Part shown: one piece after another, positions 45,191 to 56,702 of the stretch
How positions within the stretch are numbered: position 1 is the first letter of the stretch
Layout of the letters: every line of letters starts with the position of its first letter
NCBI GenBank assembly: GCA_963556495.2
Contig: OY747723.1
Location: 10,820,501-10,884,500 of the forward strand
Source of the DNA: Valencia hispanica
Lineage: Eukaryota; Chordata; Actinopteri; Cyprinodontiformes; Valenciidae
Direction of reading: 5' to 3'
Length of the DNA stretch: 64,000 bases
Made by a program: the position numbers and the translations under genes
The notes under the pieces: generated by a model
What the model saw: the letters and a program-made list of their open reading frames with translations, nothing else
What the model was told of the DNA's origin: nothing
Database searches by the model: none

Positions 45191-47023
45191 GTAAGAATAT
45201 AGTGGAAACATGAAACCATGATTTAGTGTGGAGCATTTAAAAGCAGCAAATGACTAAATGTGTCCTTAAAAAACTTAAAAATGAATGGTCATAAATATGT
45301 AATCCAGACTAACAGAGCAAAGGAGGACATGCTGGAACAGAGTGTGCTCTGATGGCCATCTGAGCTGCGGGTTTTCACCCTCATATTTCTATCTTCCTCT
45401 ATTTTCCCCTGCTAGGTCCATTTATCTGTCACCACACTTTGTTAATCAAAACCAAAAGATTGAAAATCAGCACCTCTTGATATCTGTCGTGGATAATAGC
45501 TTGTTTCCTTTTCTGCTCTTCATTTGTTTCCCCCCTTCATTCCATCATCTTCCTATCATCTTCCATCTACTTCTTTGTTCTCCATCTGTTTTCCTCTGTC
45601 TTTCTGACTCCATCTTAGCCTCCTCTATCACCTCCTCTCCTCTTGTTTGTAATATAAATGCAAAAGCCTATTCAGCGCTGCCAGATGAAAGAAGGTGGTA
45701 TGTAGCACACGTAGGACAATGGGACTTCATGGCGATCTTGTCTGTCGTTGGCAGGGAGCATGAAACAAGGCTCTGAGTGTGTTGGAGTGCATGTAGGAGA
45801 AATATGTTCTCATCATGCCTAAATTGCATTATTTGTACACATGTTGTCTTTGTGAAATGTCTGTGGTCCTCCATTCTCTAAAGAAATTCCCCCTAGAGCA
45901 GCAGATTTAGAAATGTTAATGACTCAAATCGCCCTAAAAGGCAGGGGCTCTTCTCTTTTGACCTCTGTTTGTTTTAAACTGATTCCAGTTGGAGAATCAG
46001 AGAGAAATTCTACTGCAGGTGTTCAGCTTACAGTTGCTCTGAGGAGGATGAATTTGAAAGCTGAATCTCCACCAAAACAACTCTGCTGCTCTGCAAACAA
46101 CATGCTTGGATGCTCTACTTGGAAAAAGCTTGATGTGCAATTCACAATATCTCTCCTAAAGATCACAACACAACAGTAATGATGGATAAACATGATGCTA
46201 ATGTTAGCTGCCCATTCAGGGTGGCTGATTTACACAGTGGTGGGTGATTTTACCAGGTTTAAGGGTTTTGGAATGATGTGCTGAGCTCTCGTTCTTAAAT
46301 AAGTGTTCCTACTCAGTTTCATAAACTTTGATACATAAGGGAGGAGTGTTTTGGGAGGGGCCTTGGTACGTTGAATTAAAAAAATCTCTCTCCCTCAAAT
46401 ACTCCAGACTGCAGATTTAAAGCTGTATCCCATTTTCTTTAAAGTCATCCGTCCGTCCAAGCTGATCCATCCATCCCATCATTATGGAAAGAAAATTGAC
46501 TCAGTGTGTCTGTGTGTATATAAATTGTGATTTCCAAACTATGGGGTAAAGACTCTGTCAAAATAAAAATATATTTATAGGTTAAACCAAACCACAGATT
46601 AAACATAAGTGTATATTTTCCCTGTGAGAATGCGGTTTCAAAAGTTACATCTGAAATAAATTCCAAATACAAATTACACATTTACAGTTGTGGTTTTCTC
46701 AGTATGAACACGAGGAGAAACCAAGAGGCTATGGAGGACTACGGGGGTCATTGGAAAAGCAATACAGCATTTTGACGATGAGTGCTTAATTGTGAATTAA
46801 AAATATAGATTTCTAAATATAATTTCAAACTCAACAATTAATCCATACAAAAAAAGACACAATTGAAAAGCGTTTTGTAATTACACATTTTAAATTGAAA
46901 TACCAAAGAGGAATTGCACATTTTATTTATTATTTGATTATTAAATACTGTGATTTGAAGATGTTGCTCAAATTCTATTTCAAAATGAAGAATTAAATAA
47001 CACAATTAATAAATGAGATTCTC
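45191..47023. other. No gene recognised
   Basis: 45330-45650 is pyrimidine-rich on the plus strand and opens a 144-codon frame (45342-45776) that is low-complexity and has no domain. The remainder is AT-rich. I see no exon with both splice signals and conserved-looking codons. Confidence 0.4.
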
Positions 47024-47585
47024 TTTTATCAGATCTTTTGTTGCTACTGTGTCTTTGCTCTATCTTCTCAAACCCCCAGATGGTCATGGCAGATTGCCGC
47101 TCCTACTGAGCCAGGTTCTGTGGAGGTTTCTTCCTGTTAAAGGGGAGTTTTTCCTCTCCACCTTCGCTATATGCTTGTTCAGTATGAGGGATTGCTGAAG
47201 GATTGCTGTGGTTGGAAAGTCTGTATCAACGGGGCCCAACCTCACGCCAATGACTGACGCAATCTGCTGGGATTCCTTAAATAGGAAACTTTTTAACTGA
47301 TTGGAATGTTTGTATTAATGCATTGAAATGACTTCAATTCAATTCAGTTTATTTATATAGTGCCAATTCACAACAGATGTCATCTCAAGGCAGTTAACAA
47401 GAAGTCATTTCAATACATTTATACAAACATTCCAATCAGCTAAAAAGTTTCCTGTTTAAGGAATCCCAGCAGATTGCGTCAGTCATTGGCGTGAGGTTGG
47501 GCCCCACTTAACTTCTTGTTAAGTGCCTTGAGATGACATCTGTTGTGAATCGACGCTATATAAATAAACTGAATTGAATTGAATT
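47024..47585 (+). mobile_element. L2 3' fragment, itself split by another L2 tail
   Basis: Plus-strand L2 tail sequence runs from CTCTTTTATCAGATC to TTGAAATGACTT (about 47335), is interrupted, and resumes at AACTTCTTGTTAAGTGCCTT (about 47511) through to the GAATTGAATTGAATT end. Confidence 0.85.
47336..47511 (-). mobile_element. L2 tail inserted into the L2 tail
   Basis: A minus-oriented, strongly 5'-truncated L2 end, from the AATTCAATTCAGTTTATTTA tail at the left to GAGGTTGGGCCCC at the right. ACTT occurs on both sides and may be the duplication. Together with its host it forms an inverted repeat. Confidence 0.8.
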
Positions 47586-48958
47586 AAAAGATGAGCACCA
47601 CTCAAAGGTTTCTTCATTTAAAAAAATATTTTTAAGTTGAATCAAAAAATACATTATCACAGGGTGAAGGGATAACAGTCTCTTTAGGATTTTTAAATGC
47701 ATGGACAGTCTTAAAGGAAGGTTGTACAAAAAATAAAATAAAATTTTAGCTTCTAGACTGAAATAATTAACTATTTTTCTAGTTCAATTTGTTTACAAAA
47801 ACAAATTAAACTAGAATGCTTGGGGGGGATAAAAAAAAATAAAACACCTAGGTGCTCCGCAATGTAAACACACACAAAACAAGGGTGAACATGATAATAA
47901 AATAAAATAAATTCCTCTTTCCGCTAGTCCCTTTTGGTAAAAAAACGAAACCCCAGCTTACAGCATACACCCACTAAACAAATAATAAAGAAGGATTGAT
48001 GCTATAGTGAGAAACACATTTTCCCTCAATAATAGACAAAAATCACTAAAACATAAACGATCTAAACAAATGAAACAATAGCAGGCCAACCTACACAAAC
48101 GTATAAAAATCAAGTTATTCCAACAAATTAACCAAACATAATAAAATAATGAGAACTGGCTTTACCTCCCACAGATAAAACTGATAAATATCTGCTCCTC
48201 GTCTGAGTCTTTGCCCTTAAATGCTTCTGTTCCCTAAAAAATCAACAGGAGTGGTTAAAATAAATAAAAGCTCCATATAAAATCAGTTTACAATCAGCAT
48301 ACCTCCGCCAGGATATTAACATTAAACCAACGCACGATCTGCTAACACCATGTCCTACCTGGAGTTAACATAGCTCCTGATCTACCTCCCTTGGTAATGA
48401 GCCAGTTGCCCTGTGCTGCTTTCTGTGCGTCTACCATATGGAGTTACTTCTGGGGATTAAAGCTGCTATACCAAATCGGCAAAATAAGCTATCTTTAATC
48501 CGTTTTTTTATGCCTCCTAACAACGTTCTAACATAGTATAGCCCGGAAGATGGTTACATTGTTGTTATTATTATTTTGACATTGTCCTTACCCCATAGTA
48601 AACTGCAAAAAATATTTTGTGCGTAACTTCAATTACATTCAAATGTGGGTTCAAATGCACACCAATTTCAAGAAATTAAAAAAAATAAAATAAATTTACA
48701 CATGTACAATTACAAATTACACAAACAATAAAATGCGATAGCCATATTTTTTTATCTTGGAACCTCACAAATGTGATAATTATGAATTCAAGCAAGTTCC
48801 AAAGCATACAAATCTGTAAATACCTGTTCAGAAATTGCCTGATATACACAGACAAAATGACATTTACACACAGATCGTCTTACAAGTGCACGAAAGGTTT
48901 TGAGACTTATTTCACACTTCCGAGAGTCTCACAGAGTCGTGTCTAAATGGGTCTGTCC
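47586..48958. other. No gene recognised
   Basis: AT-rich DNA with many A runs. No supported feature. Confidence 0.45.
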
Positions 48959-49041
48959 GTCCGTCCATCCATCCATCCATCCATCCATCCATCCATCCAT
49001 CCATCCATCCATCCATCCATCCATCCATCCATCCATCCATC
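48959..49041. repeat. (CATC)n microsatellite
   Basis: About 20 near-perfect CATC units, with imperfect CCATCCAT/CTGTCC units until about 49105. Frames rich in SIHP are artefacts of it. Confidence 0.95.
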
Positions 49042-49424
49042 CTTATGCCAAACTGTTGATCTGTTTATTCATCTGTCCGTCCATCCATCTGTCCATCCCT
49101 CTGTAATGATCTTATACAATTTCATTTTAGAATGGTCTGAAAGGGCAGAAAACACTTTTTAAACACTGAAATAAATGGAAAGAAAAAACTTCAGACCATA
49201 TTTTTTGTCGTCGCCTGAGCCCGATCTAGTTGTTCCATTCCTAAACATGACCAAAGACCAATCAAACACCTGCTAAATCAAAACGACTGCAGGCTGCAAA
49301 GTGTACAAAGTCCTGAGAGCCAGGGTCCTTTGATTCAGAACAGTTTCCTTTGCTATCATTCCGTCCTCTTCCCAAATGTGGACTCCTAAGATTCACATAA
49401 ACAACCGATAAATTTGGATTCAAT

Positions 49425-50225
49425 TAATTCAATTTCAATTCAGTTTATTTATATAGCGCCGATTCACAACGGATGTGGTCTCAAAGCACTTTACAAGAAA
49501 GTAATTTCAATACAAATATTCCAATCAGTTTAAAGTTTGCAGATTGCATTGAGTATTTGACTGGCAGTTGCGCCCCGTTGATGCAGACTCCAACCACAGC
49601 AATCCCTCGTACTTAGCAAGCATGTAGCAAAAATGGAGAGGGAAAACTCTCAGGCAATCATCACCTCCACTCAGGCCCACCTGTGCTGCTCTGCAACCAT
49701 TGGTCTCTGATCCATATATAAGAAGGCCTCACTGCCCTCCAACCTGTTCAGTCATCTGGTCCTCCAGCCCTGAACTCCTTCCCAGTGGTTGTCTCGCCTG
49801 CCGAACCAGCCAACCCTCAGTCCAGCTCTCTCCTGTTCCAGCCAGTCCTGCTCCTGCCAGACCTGACCTGTCTGGTCCTCCAGCCACGTCCTTTGCCTCC
49901 TCCAGGTTCTGCAGCTGAAAGCCTGCTTCCACTCAATAAATTACAAGAACTGCTTTCAGTCTCTGCGTGGTTCTGACAAAAACTCCCCTTTTAGAGGAAG
50001 AAACTTCAGCAGAACCTGGCTCAGTAAGTGCGGTCATCTGCCACGACCATCTGGGGGTTCTTTCTAATTAAAGAAAGTAAAAAGTTGATAACAGGACACA
50101 GGGGATGCTCAGTTACTGGGATGCCCCCCGTCCAACAGAGCTAAGCGGGATACCAGACCAGGTGTGGCTCTATGGAGAGAAAAACAGTCAAAATAAGAGC
50201 AAATAATGCAACTGGAGAATAGTAA
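49425..50225 (-). mobile_element. L2 3' fragment, minus strand, interrupted
   Basis: The tail CAATTCAGTTTATTTATATA begins near 49438, and the L2 3' region continues to 49649, is interrupted by an LTR-like insert and resumes at 49979 with AAAACTCCCCTTTTAGAGG until about 50225. It has more differences from the other copies than they have from each other, so it is older. Confidence 0.8.
49650..49978 (+). mobile_element. LTR-like insertion in the L2 tail
   Basis: AAAACTC is present on both sides (49643-49649 and 49979-49985). The 329-bp insert has a TATA-like CATATATAAG at about 49713, a pyrimidine-rich stretch, AATAAA at about 49935 and an end TCTCTGCGTGGTTCTGACA that looks like the 3' end of fish gypsy LTRs. 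The left end TCAGGCAATC is not the expected TG, so either the 5' part is lost or another mechanism was used. Confidence 0.55.
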
Positions 50226-51647
50226 AAATCAGAGGCTCAACTTCCAAACTGTTCCTTTTCTGTCTCGTCAATCCACAACGTTTTTCTTCATGGAAATCAA
50301 CTTTTAACAACTGCATTTTGTGTTTGGTTGGGTTATATTTCTGTAATCTGAAACATTTATGTGTGACTTTTCACACCACTGTTTTTTGAAAAGAGGTCAG
50401 TCTGTCCTTTACATTTACATTCCAAAAATAAATAGTTCAAGGTTGTGCTTATTATATTGTTTTGTATGATATGATCAGTGAAGTTAAAGAAAAGATAAGA
50501 AAGGAATAAGTTTCCAATTCATCACATTTTTCTGTCATAAATACCATAAATCGGCTTTGAAGTTCACTTCATTAATATTTAAACAAACATTCATTTTTTG
50601 AGTATAATTAAAATGTTTTCAGTAGATAAAGCTGAGTTTGCCTGCTTTTGCATCACTACTTGTTCCCATCTGACTTATTTGCATTGAGGTTTTATGTAAT
50701 ATCTCCAAACTCCAAAAGATTTCTTAAAAAATCCTTAAAATGGAACATTTTAAATAATTTCAGCTCAATACAATTCCTACTGCTTTGTTCAGTAAAGCCT
50801 TGCAGAAAGGCTTCTATAGTCACTGTCACTGAATACAGTTTGAGAAAGTATTAACAATTGACATAAAATCAGGCACAAACATTAGTCATAAGTCAGAGAG
50901 ACATTGTCTTACAGTCAGAAGGTGTCAGAAACTGGACAACTTCTACCCCCACAGTATCAGAAAATAGGCCCACAGACATGATTGCCTCAAAATTACTCCT
51001 GTTTTTTTATTCCACTGTCTTGGCTTCTTTTTATTCAGTCCACCTACGCATCCAGGATGCAACAGCTTTTCAACCTTTTCTGTCAGCTACCAGCTGGCAC
51101 TCTGGGAATATTTGAAGGACCTAGACAACCCCGGAGGTTAGTGCTACTTCTGTAAAAGCTTGTGTCTTTTATTTAATGAGTATGAATCTGTTTTTACAGG
51201 CAGGCCGACACGTCCTATAAAGAGCAGGGGATGGAAGTGTTCTTAGCCTGAGATGTTGGTTTGGAGCTTTGGAATTCGTTTGAACTAGTCTGTGTGAATA
51301 TTTTGTGAGTTTGAGTAGGTGGTTGAATTTGTCTCTCAGCCAGGCTAGAAATGAGTCATATGCATCTGTTCCCAGGGCAAAATCCGAAATTGTGATGCAA
51401 TAAGGAGCGACCATTCCATTTCCTGAAGCACTTAGCAGAAGTTATCCGATTTGGGCATATTTTGCTGTGCATGCAGGCCAGTTATTGTCTATAAAACAAC
51501 AAAGAAAACCTTTTCAATTAAAAATGTTGAATGTGATTTTAGTATGTGTAAATGATTGGAAATGAATTTGCACAGAACTGGTACATCTGAAACAGACACT
51601 ACAGGAGATACGTTACTAATGAATATGAATATACTCATATAAATATG
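50226..51647. other. No gene recognised
   Basis: AT-rich DNA; short frames only. A run of ATGAATAT repeats precedes the L2 at 51648. Confidence 0.45.
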
Positions 51648-52019
51648 AATATTAAAAAGAGAGATCACATTTCTCCTGTTTTAGCTTCCCTTCATTGGCT
51701 CCCTGTTAAATCCAGAATAGAATTTAAGATCCTTCTTCTTACATACAAAGCCCTTAATAATCAAGCTCCATCATACATCAGAGATCTAATTGTTCCATAT
51801 GTTCCTAACAGAGCCCTTCGCTCTCAGACTGCAGGTTTACTTGTAATTCCTAGGATTTCTAAAAGTAGAATGGGAGGCAGATCTTTTAGTTATCAGGCTC
51901 CTCTCCTGTGGAACCAGCTCCCAGCTTTAGTCCGTGAGGCAGACACTCTTTACTGTTTACTTTTAAGGCCAGGCTTAAAACTTTCCTTTTTGATAAAGCT
52001 TATAGTTAGAGTGGCTTAG
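51648..52019 (+). pseudogene. L2 reverse transcriptase C-terminus
   Basis: The frame reads KKRDHISPVLASLHWLPV, then TYKALNNQAPSYIRDLI, ALRSQTAGLLVIPR, GGRSFSYQAPLLWNQLPAL, the conserved end of L2 RT proteins. A frameshift after READTLYC alters the last residues, and everything upstream, including the catalytic residues, is missing through 5' truncation. Confidence 0.85.
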
Positions 52020-52724
52020 GTCATCCTGAGCTATCTCTGTAGTTATGCTGCTATAGGCTTAGACTGCTGGAGGACAGACTTACCAATTTTCTTCACTCTG
52101 CTACTTCCTTTTCTCCTACGACTCTCCAGTTGTATTAAGGTACATTCTGTTATTTCGACTGTTAACTTTGTTTTCTCTCAGTGTTTTTCTCTCCATAGAA
52201 GATATACCTGGTCTGGTATCCTGCTTGGCTGCAATGCCCTGTTGGACGGGGGGCATCGACTGGGATGATCCTCCCAGTAACTGAACATCCACTGTGTCAT
52301 GTTATCAACCTTTTACTTTCTGTAACATAGAAAGTTCTCTTATATCAGATCTTCTGTTCCTTCTGTGTTTCTGCTCTGTCTTCTCAAACCCCCAGACGGT
52401 CGTGGCAGATGGCCGCTCCTACTGAGCCTGGTTCTGTTGGAGGTTTCTTCCTGTTAAAGGGGAGTTTTTCCTCTCCACCGTCGCTACATGCTTGCTCAGT
52501 ATGAGGGATTGCTGAAGGATTGCTGTGGTTGGAAAGTCTGCATCAACGGGGCCCAACCTCATGCCAATGACTGACGCAATCTGCTGGGATTCCTTAAATA
52601 GGAAACTTTTTAACTGATTGGAATGTTTGTATAAATGTATTGAAATGACTTCTTGTTAAGTGCCTTGAGATGACATCTGTTGTGAATTGGCGCTATATAA
52701 ATAAACTGAATTGAATTGAATACG
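51648..52724 (+). mobile_element. L2-clade LINE, 5'-truncated
   Basis: It covers the end of the RT frame and the whole 3' untranslated region up to GCGCTATATAAATAAACTGA and GAATTGAATTGAAT. It is the plus-strand counterpart of the copy at 3096-4638 and continues the reading frame that is broken there. Confidence 0.9.
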
Positions 52725-52909
52725 TGGTGGCATTGGAGGTGGGGTGTTATCAGGTAGATATAGATGAATGGATAACTCAATGCATGGATGGATCCATGAA
52801 TGCATGGAAAAATGGATGCATAATGGTATTGATTGTTCTATGTATGGATGGATAATAATAGAGGATGGATGGATGGATAAAAGAAAAGATTGGTCTTGAT
52901 GGGACCATG
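52725..52909. repeat. GATG-rich sequence
   Basis: Imperfect ATGGATG/GGATAA words, ending in (GGAT)n at about 52862-52879. It abuts the truncated LTR at 52910. Confidence 0.6.
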
Positions 52910-52970
52910 ATCCTTCACCGTCTACCGGCGTCTGTGTTTGGGTTCATGCATCACACCATAATCCTTGACA
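52910..52970 (+). repeat. Truncated 5' LTR, U5 end
   Basis: 61 bp ending CATAATCCTTGACA, matching 54542-54602 except at four positions. Confidence 0.75.
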
Positions 52971-52989
52971 GAATGATCCGGCCGTAAAG

Positions 52990-54286
52990 ATGGACCAATC
53001 ACCTGCCCAGGAGATCGCCGCCCTTCGCCAGGACATCTGGGCCAACCTGGCCAAGATCGCGGCCTCTCCTCACCCTCCTCTACCAGGGGCTCTCAGCTTC
53101 CCCTGTCTCACCGCCGACTCCAGCTCTGACCTGTCCGCTGGCTTCAACGTCTGCCTGCTCGGCCCAGAAGTCAGCGTATGCCTGCTCGACTCCGAAGTCA
53201 GCCTCAGCCTGCTTGGCCCCGAAGTCAGCGTCAGCCTGCTCGGCCCCGAAGTCAGCCTCTGCCAGAGAGCCAATCAGCCAGTCCACTCCTGCCAGAGAGC
53301 CAGTCAGCCAGTCCGCTCCTGCCAGAGAGCCCGATCCAGTTCCAGTCCCAGAGCCTGCCGCCATCGTGGCTGCTGTCTTCCTGGCAGTCACAGCGGCAGC
53401 TCTCCAGCATCTGGAGTCCCCGGAGAAGGTCAGGGGGGACCCGTCTCCGTCGCTAGAGCTCCCAGGGACGGTCATGGAGGACCCGTCTCCGTTGCTACTG
53501 CTCCCAGGGAGGGTCATGGAGGAGGCGTCGCTAGAGCTCCCAGGGAGGGTCATGGAGGACTCGTCCCCGTCGCTAGAGTTCCCAGGAAGGGTCAAGGAGG
53601 ACGTTGCCTCTTCGCCGTCGACCACTGTCGGTCGAGCCTTCAGACCCTTCTCACCCGGCCCCCGAGCCGCCAGACCCTTCTCAGCCGGCCGCCAAGCCGC
53701 CAGGCTCAGCTCTACCGGCGAAGCCTTCTCGTCGCCGACCTCTACCGGCCAAGCCCCCTCGTCGCCGCTGACCTCTAACGGCCAGGCCCCCTCGTCGCCG
53801 CTGACCTCTTACCGGCCAGGCCTCCTCGTTGCCGCCGACCTCTACCGGCCACGCCTCTTCGTCGCCGCCGACCTGTCGAGGTCCTCATCGGCTGCCTGGT
53901 CCTCGTGGGCCACCCAACGGGCCGGCTTGCCAGAACTCCATCATGCTGTCTGCCGGATCTCCAGGTCCTCAAGGGAGGATCACCGGGCCATCCTCCAGAC
54001 CCCTGTCCTGTCAGCGGAGGCCACCCGGGACGACCGCCTGACCGCCGTCCTGTCAGGGGCCGCCCACCGGGGAGTCCGCCAGACATCCAGGTCCTCAGGG
54101 GCCGCCCACCGGGCTGTCCACCAGACCTCCAGGTCCTCAGGTGCCACCCTCCTGGCCGTCCGCCAGACCTCCAGGTCCTCAGGGGCCGCCCACCTGGCCA
54201 TCCGCCAGACTTCCAGGGGCGTACCAAAAGAGATTGGGGCCCTCCTTCCGTGGGCCCCCTCCACCCACCCTGGAATCCGCCTTTAA
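52990..54286 (+). CDS. Gag-like/proline-serine-rich protein of the LTR element
   Basis: ATG at 52990 opens a 262-codon frame (to 53778) starting MDQSPAQEIAALRQDIWANL, similar in place and style to gag starts of fish gypsy elements. It then runs into repeats: LGPEVSVCLL-type units (53162-53260), QRA(S/N)QPV-type units (53263-53330) and ARAPREGHGG-type units (53440-53610). A second frame (53213-54286, 357 codons) overlaps and stays open through SSTGEAFSSP- and QTSRSSGAAH-type units. Repeat lengths divisible by three keep several frames open, so which frame is used is unclear. No zinc knuckle or enzyme motif is visible; function unknown. Confidence 0.4.
53160..54215. repeat. Five successive coding minisatellites
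   Basis: Families in order: ~27-bp GGCCCCGAAGTCAGCGTC units (53162-53260); ~30-bp CCAGAGAGCCAGTCAGCCAG units (53263-53330); ~48-51-bp CTAGAGCTCCCAGGGAGGGT units (53440-53600); ~30-33-bp CTCTACCGGCCA units (53690-53880); ~45-bp CCAGACCTCCAGGTCCTCAG units (54070-54210). Copy numbers are about 3 to 6 each. Confidence 0.75.
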
Positions 54287-54303
54287 GGGAGGGGGGGGGG
54301 TCC

Positions 54304-54602
54304 TGGCATGCTGCCCTAATCTCCCTCTCCTAATAATCGTCCTCACCTCTGTCTCTCCAATCATTTACACCCGATCCTACTCACCACCTGCCTTTAAAAG
54401 CTGTCACTTCCCTTCACTCAGCGCCGGATCATTGTATTGTCTTTGTCTCCATGGTGTGCCGTCCTGTTGTTTCCCGTCCTGCCTCTCCGTTCCTGCCGTT
54501 GTCCTCATCACCTCCTCCACCAGCACCACTATTTAATAAATATCCTTCACCGTCTATCGGCGTCTGCGTTTGAGTCCATGCATCACACCATAATCCTTGA
54601 CA
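54304..54602 (+). repeat. 3' LTR
   Basis: It follows the polypurine tract, starts with TGG and ends TTGACA. TTTAATAAAT near 54530 supplies a polyadenylation signal, and CTTTAAAAGC near 54392 is TATA-like. The start is inferred from the purine tract and is uncertain by a few bases. Confidence 0.6.
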
Positions 54603-54704
54603 TGGATGGATGGATGGATGGATGGATGGATGGATGGATGGATGGATGGATGGATGGATGGATGGATGGATGGATGGATGGATGGATGGATGGATGGATG
54701 GATG

Positions 54705-54785
<81 letters not shown>
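54603..54785. repeat. Compound microsatellite (ATGG)n(ATAG)n
   Basis: About 26 GGAT units to 54706, then about 20 GATA units to 54785. The long IHPS and YLSI frames on both strands are artefacts. Confidence 0.97.
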
Positions 54786-54786
<1 letters not shown>

Positions 54787-56279
54787 AAACAAACGAATAG
54801 ATAGATGACTGGTGAAGAAAATGGATAGAGGGAAGGGTGTAAGGAAATCCGAGTGCAAAATTTTCCACTAATTAATTTCAATGCAAATATCCTGAATCTA
54901 ATGTTAGGTGTTGATGCTCTAAATGGCTGCAGTGCACCCTCTTGACTTGCTCTGTCTTCTTCTTTACACACAAACATACAGAGAGACACACTCTTCTACT
55001 TGTCACATACTAATTGCCTTCTACAGCCAGAGGAGCCGATGAGAAATATGCATTTCTATTTCTGTCCCTGTCTCAAAAAGAAGCTGAAGTGGATGAACTC
55101 AGTAAAAACCAAGTGATTGATGATGTGATGAGGATGTTATAGCAGTAAGAGATAGGTCACTGAAAGAGGTCCAACCCTTTGTCACAATGTCAGGCTATCT
55201 ATTTGAATTTAAAGTCTACTTTTTTTTTCCCCCCTGCATTTTGTATTTGTTTTCATTTTTGTGTTTCTAAGGGCTCGGGTGTATTTAGGTTTTTGTTCGA
55301 CCCTGTTGGATCTTGTTTTAAAGTTATTGTTTGTGTTGTGTTGAGATGTAGTGATGTGGAGAAATCATCTGAATGAGGTGATAGAATGAATCCTTGTTAT
55401 TGATTGTAAAGAAAGTTTATGCATTGAATAAAATTGTAGTTGTTTTTTTGCACCACTTAATTAAAAAAGCAAACTTCACAAATGTTTATATTTAGTGATG
55501 TACTGATTGCTCAGAAGGTTTCTGGAATTTGACGACATACTTTACGAAAATATTTTTTGCTATATCAGTTTTTCTCCTACAGTTTGTGTTGTGCAACCAT
55601 ATGGTAATGACGAGACACCACACACAAACCGGTTTTAGTCACGAACATTCCAAGCTCAGACTGGAAATCTCGCACTTTGCAGCAAATTAACATAGTGCTC
55701 GAGGAGGAGCCATTGTCAATAGTTTGACTAGTTTGACAATTTGCTCTGATTGTTCTCTGTTTCTATGCATTTGTGGGCTGTGGTCAAGTGAGCTGATACT
55801 TGTAAATAATAATGGACAGCTCACTTTTTGATTGGCTACACCTCACGGGCTTAGACAATCCAATATCTTGAATATCCCCGATTTTTGATCTGAGCGTTCC
55901 AGACGTCCTTTCAAGCAGAACAGAGCGCTCTGAACACGCCACACAAGGCAGGAATATCTGTTAAGGTTATCTTAAGAGCCATCCCTATAATCAGGGTGCC
56001 TTGGGATTGTTGGAAGGGAAGAATCAGGCCCAAAATCGGTTTAAAAATCCTGCCGTAAGAACCCGCCTTTAGGATCTACATTCTCAAGGGGATGCATAGA
56101 AAGACTGCTGTTTTAGTATTGGTTGCTATGCTAACTGTACTATTTTGTAATCTAAGATGCTAAATCCAGGGATCCGGTTCCAGGTTGAACATGACGACTT
56201 CATAGATAAGCTGCTCCACGCAGAAAATTAAGAATTCGCCCATAAACCTAAAGCCTGAGAATAACACGGATGATTTGAA
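54786..56279. other. No gene recognised
   Basis: AT-rich DNA with T- and A-runs; no exon or TE end that I can support. Confidence 0.45.
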
Positions 56280-56702
56280 GAAGACAATATCGGCGGCTTG
56301 TGATATGTCAAGAAAGAGAACCAGAAGGAAGGCCGGAAACACTAAACGCAACAACGAAGACGAGAAACAAGCGGAGTTGGCATCAGAACTAACCGAGCTA
56401 GAGCTAGCGGTGGAGCTAACACCTAAAGAACGCAAGTACAAGAGAAAATGACGGATTTGGAGACAGTCCTGGGGGAGATAAGGGAATTTAGACGTGAGAC
56501 AGCAGATAGTCTGTACGGCATCAGAGAAGATCTTGGAATGACGAATGGCCGGATAAATGAAGCAGAAAGGCAAGTCGGGGACATGGAGGAGCGTGTCCAG
56601 AGCATTGAGGAAGTCGCATGTGAGCTCATCAAACTCCACAAAAGGTTAGAGGAAAAACAAACCGACCAAGAAGGAAGGGCCAGAAGAGACAACATTCATT
56701 AA

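Larger units (their letters stand above)
52910..54602 (+). mobile_element. Non-autonomous LTR retroelement with minisatellite-rich body
   Basis: The last 61 bp of an LTR (52910-52970) recur at 54542-54602 with four differences (for example CTACCGGCG versus CTATCGGCG). A gag-like start follows the left piece, and a G-rich purine tract (AAGGGA plus a run of G, ending 54300) precedes the right LTR. The ~1.3-kb body holds a short gag-like start and five families of coding tandem repeats; protease, RT and integrase are absent. The left LTR is truncated at 52910. Confidence 0.65.

Noticed and set aside
45342..45776. 144-codon frame rich in S, F and P
   Set aside because: Pyrimidine-rich low complexity; no homology that I recognise and no exon signals.
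53080..54264. Long minus-strand frames opposite the LTR-element ORF
   Set aside because: They mirror the in-frame minisatellites; repeat units divisible by three keep all frames open.
54429..54989. Frames of up to 186 codons with long IHPS/YLSI runs
   Set aside because: Translation of the (ATGG)n(ATAG)n microsatellite.
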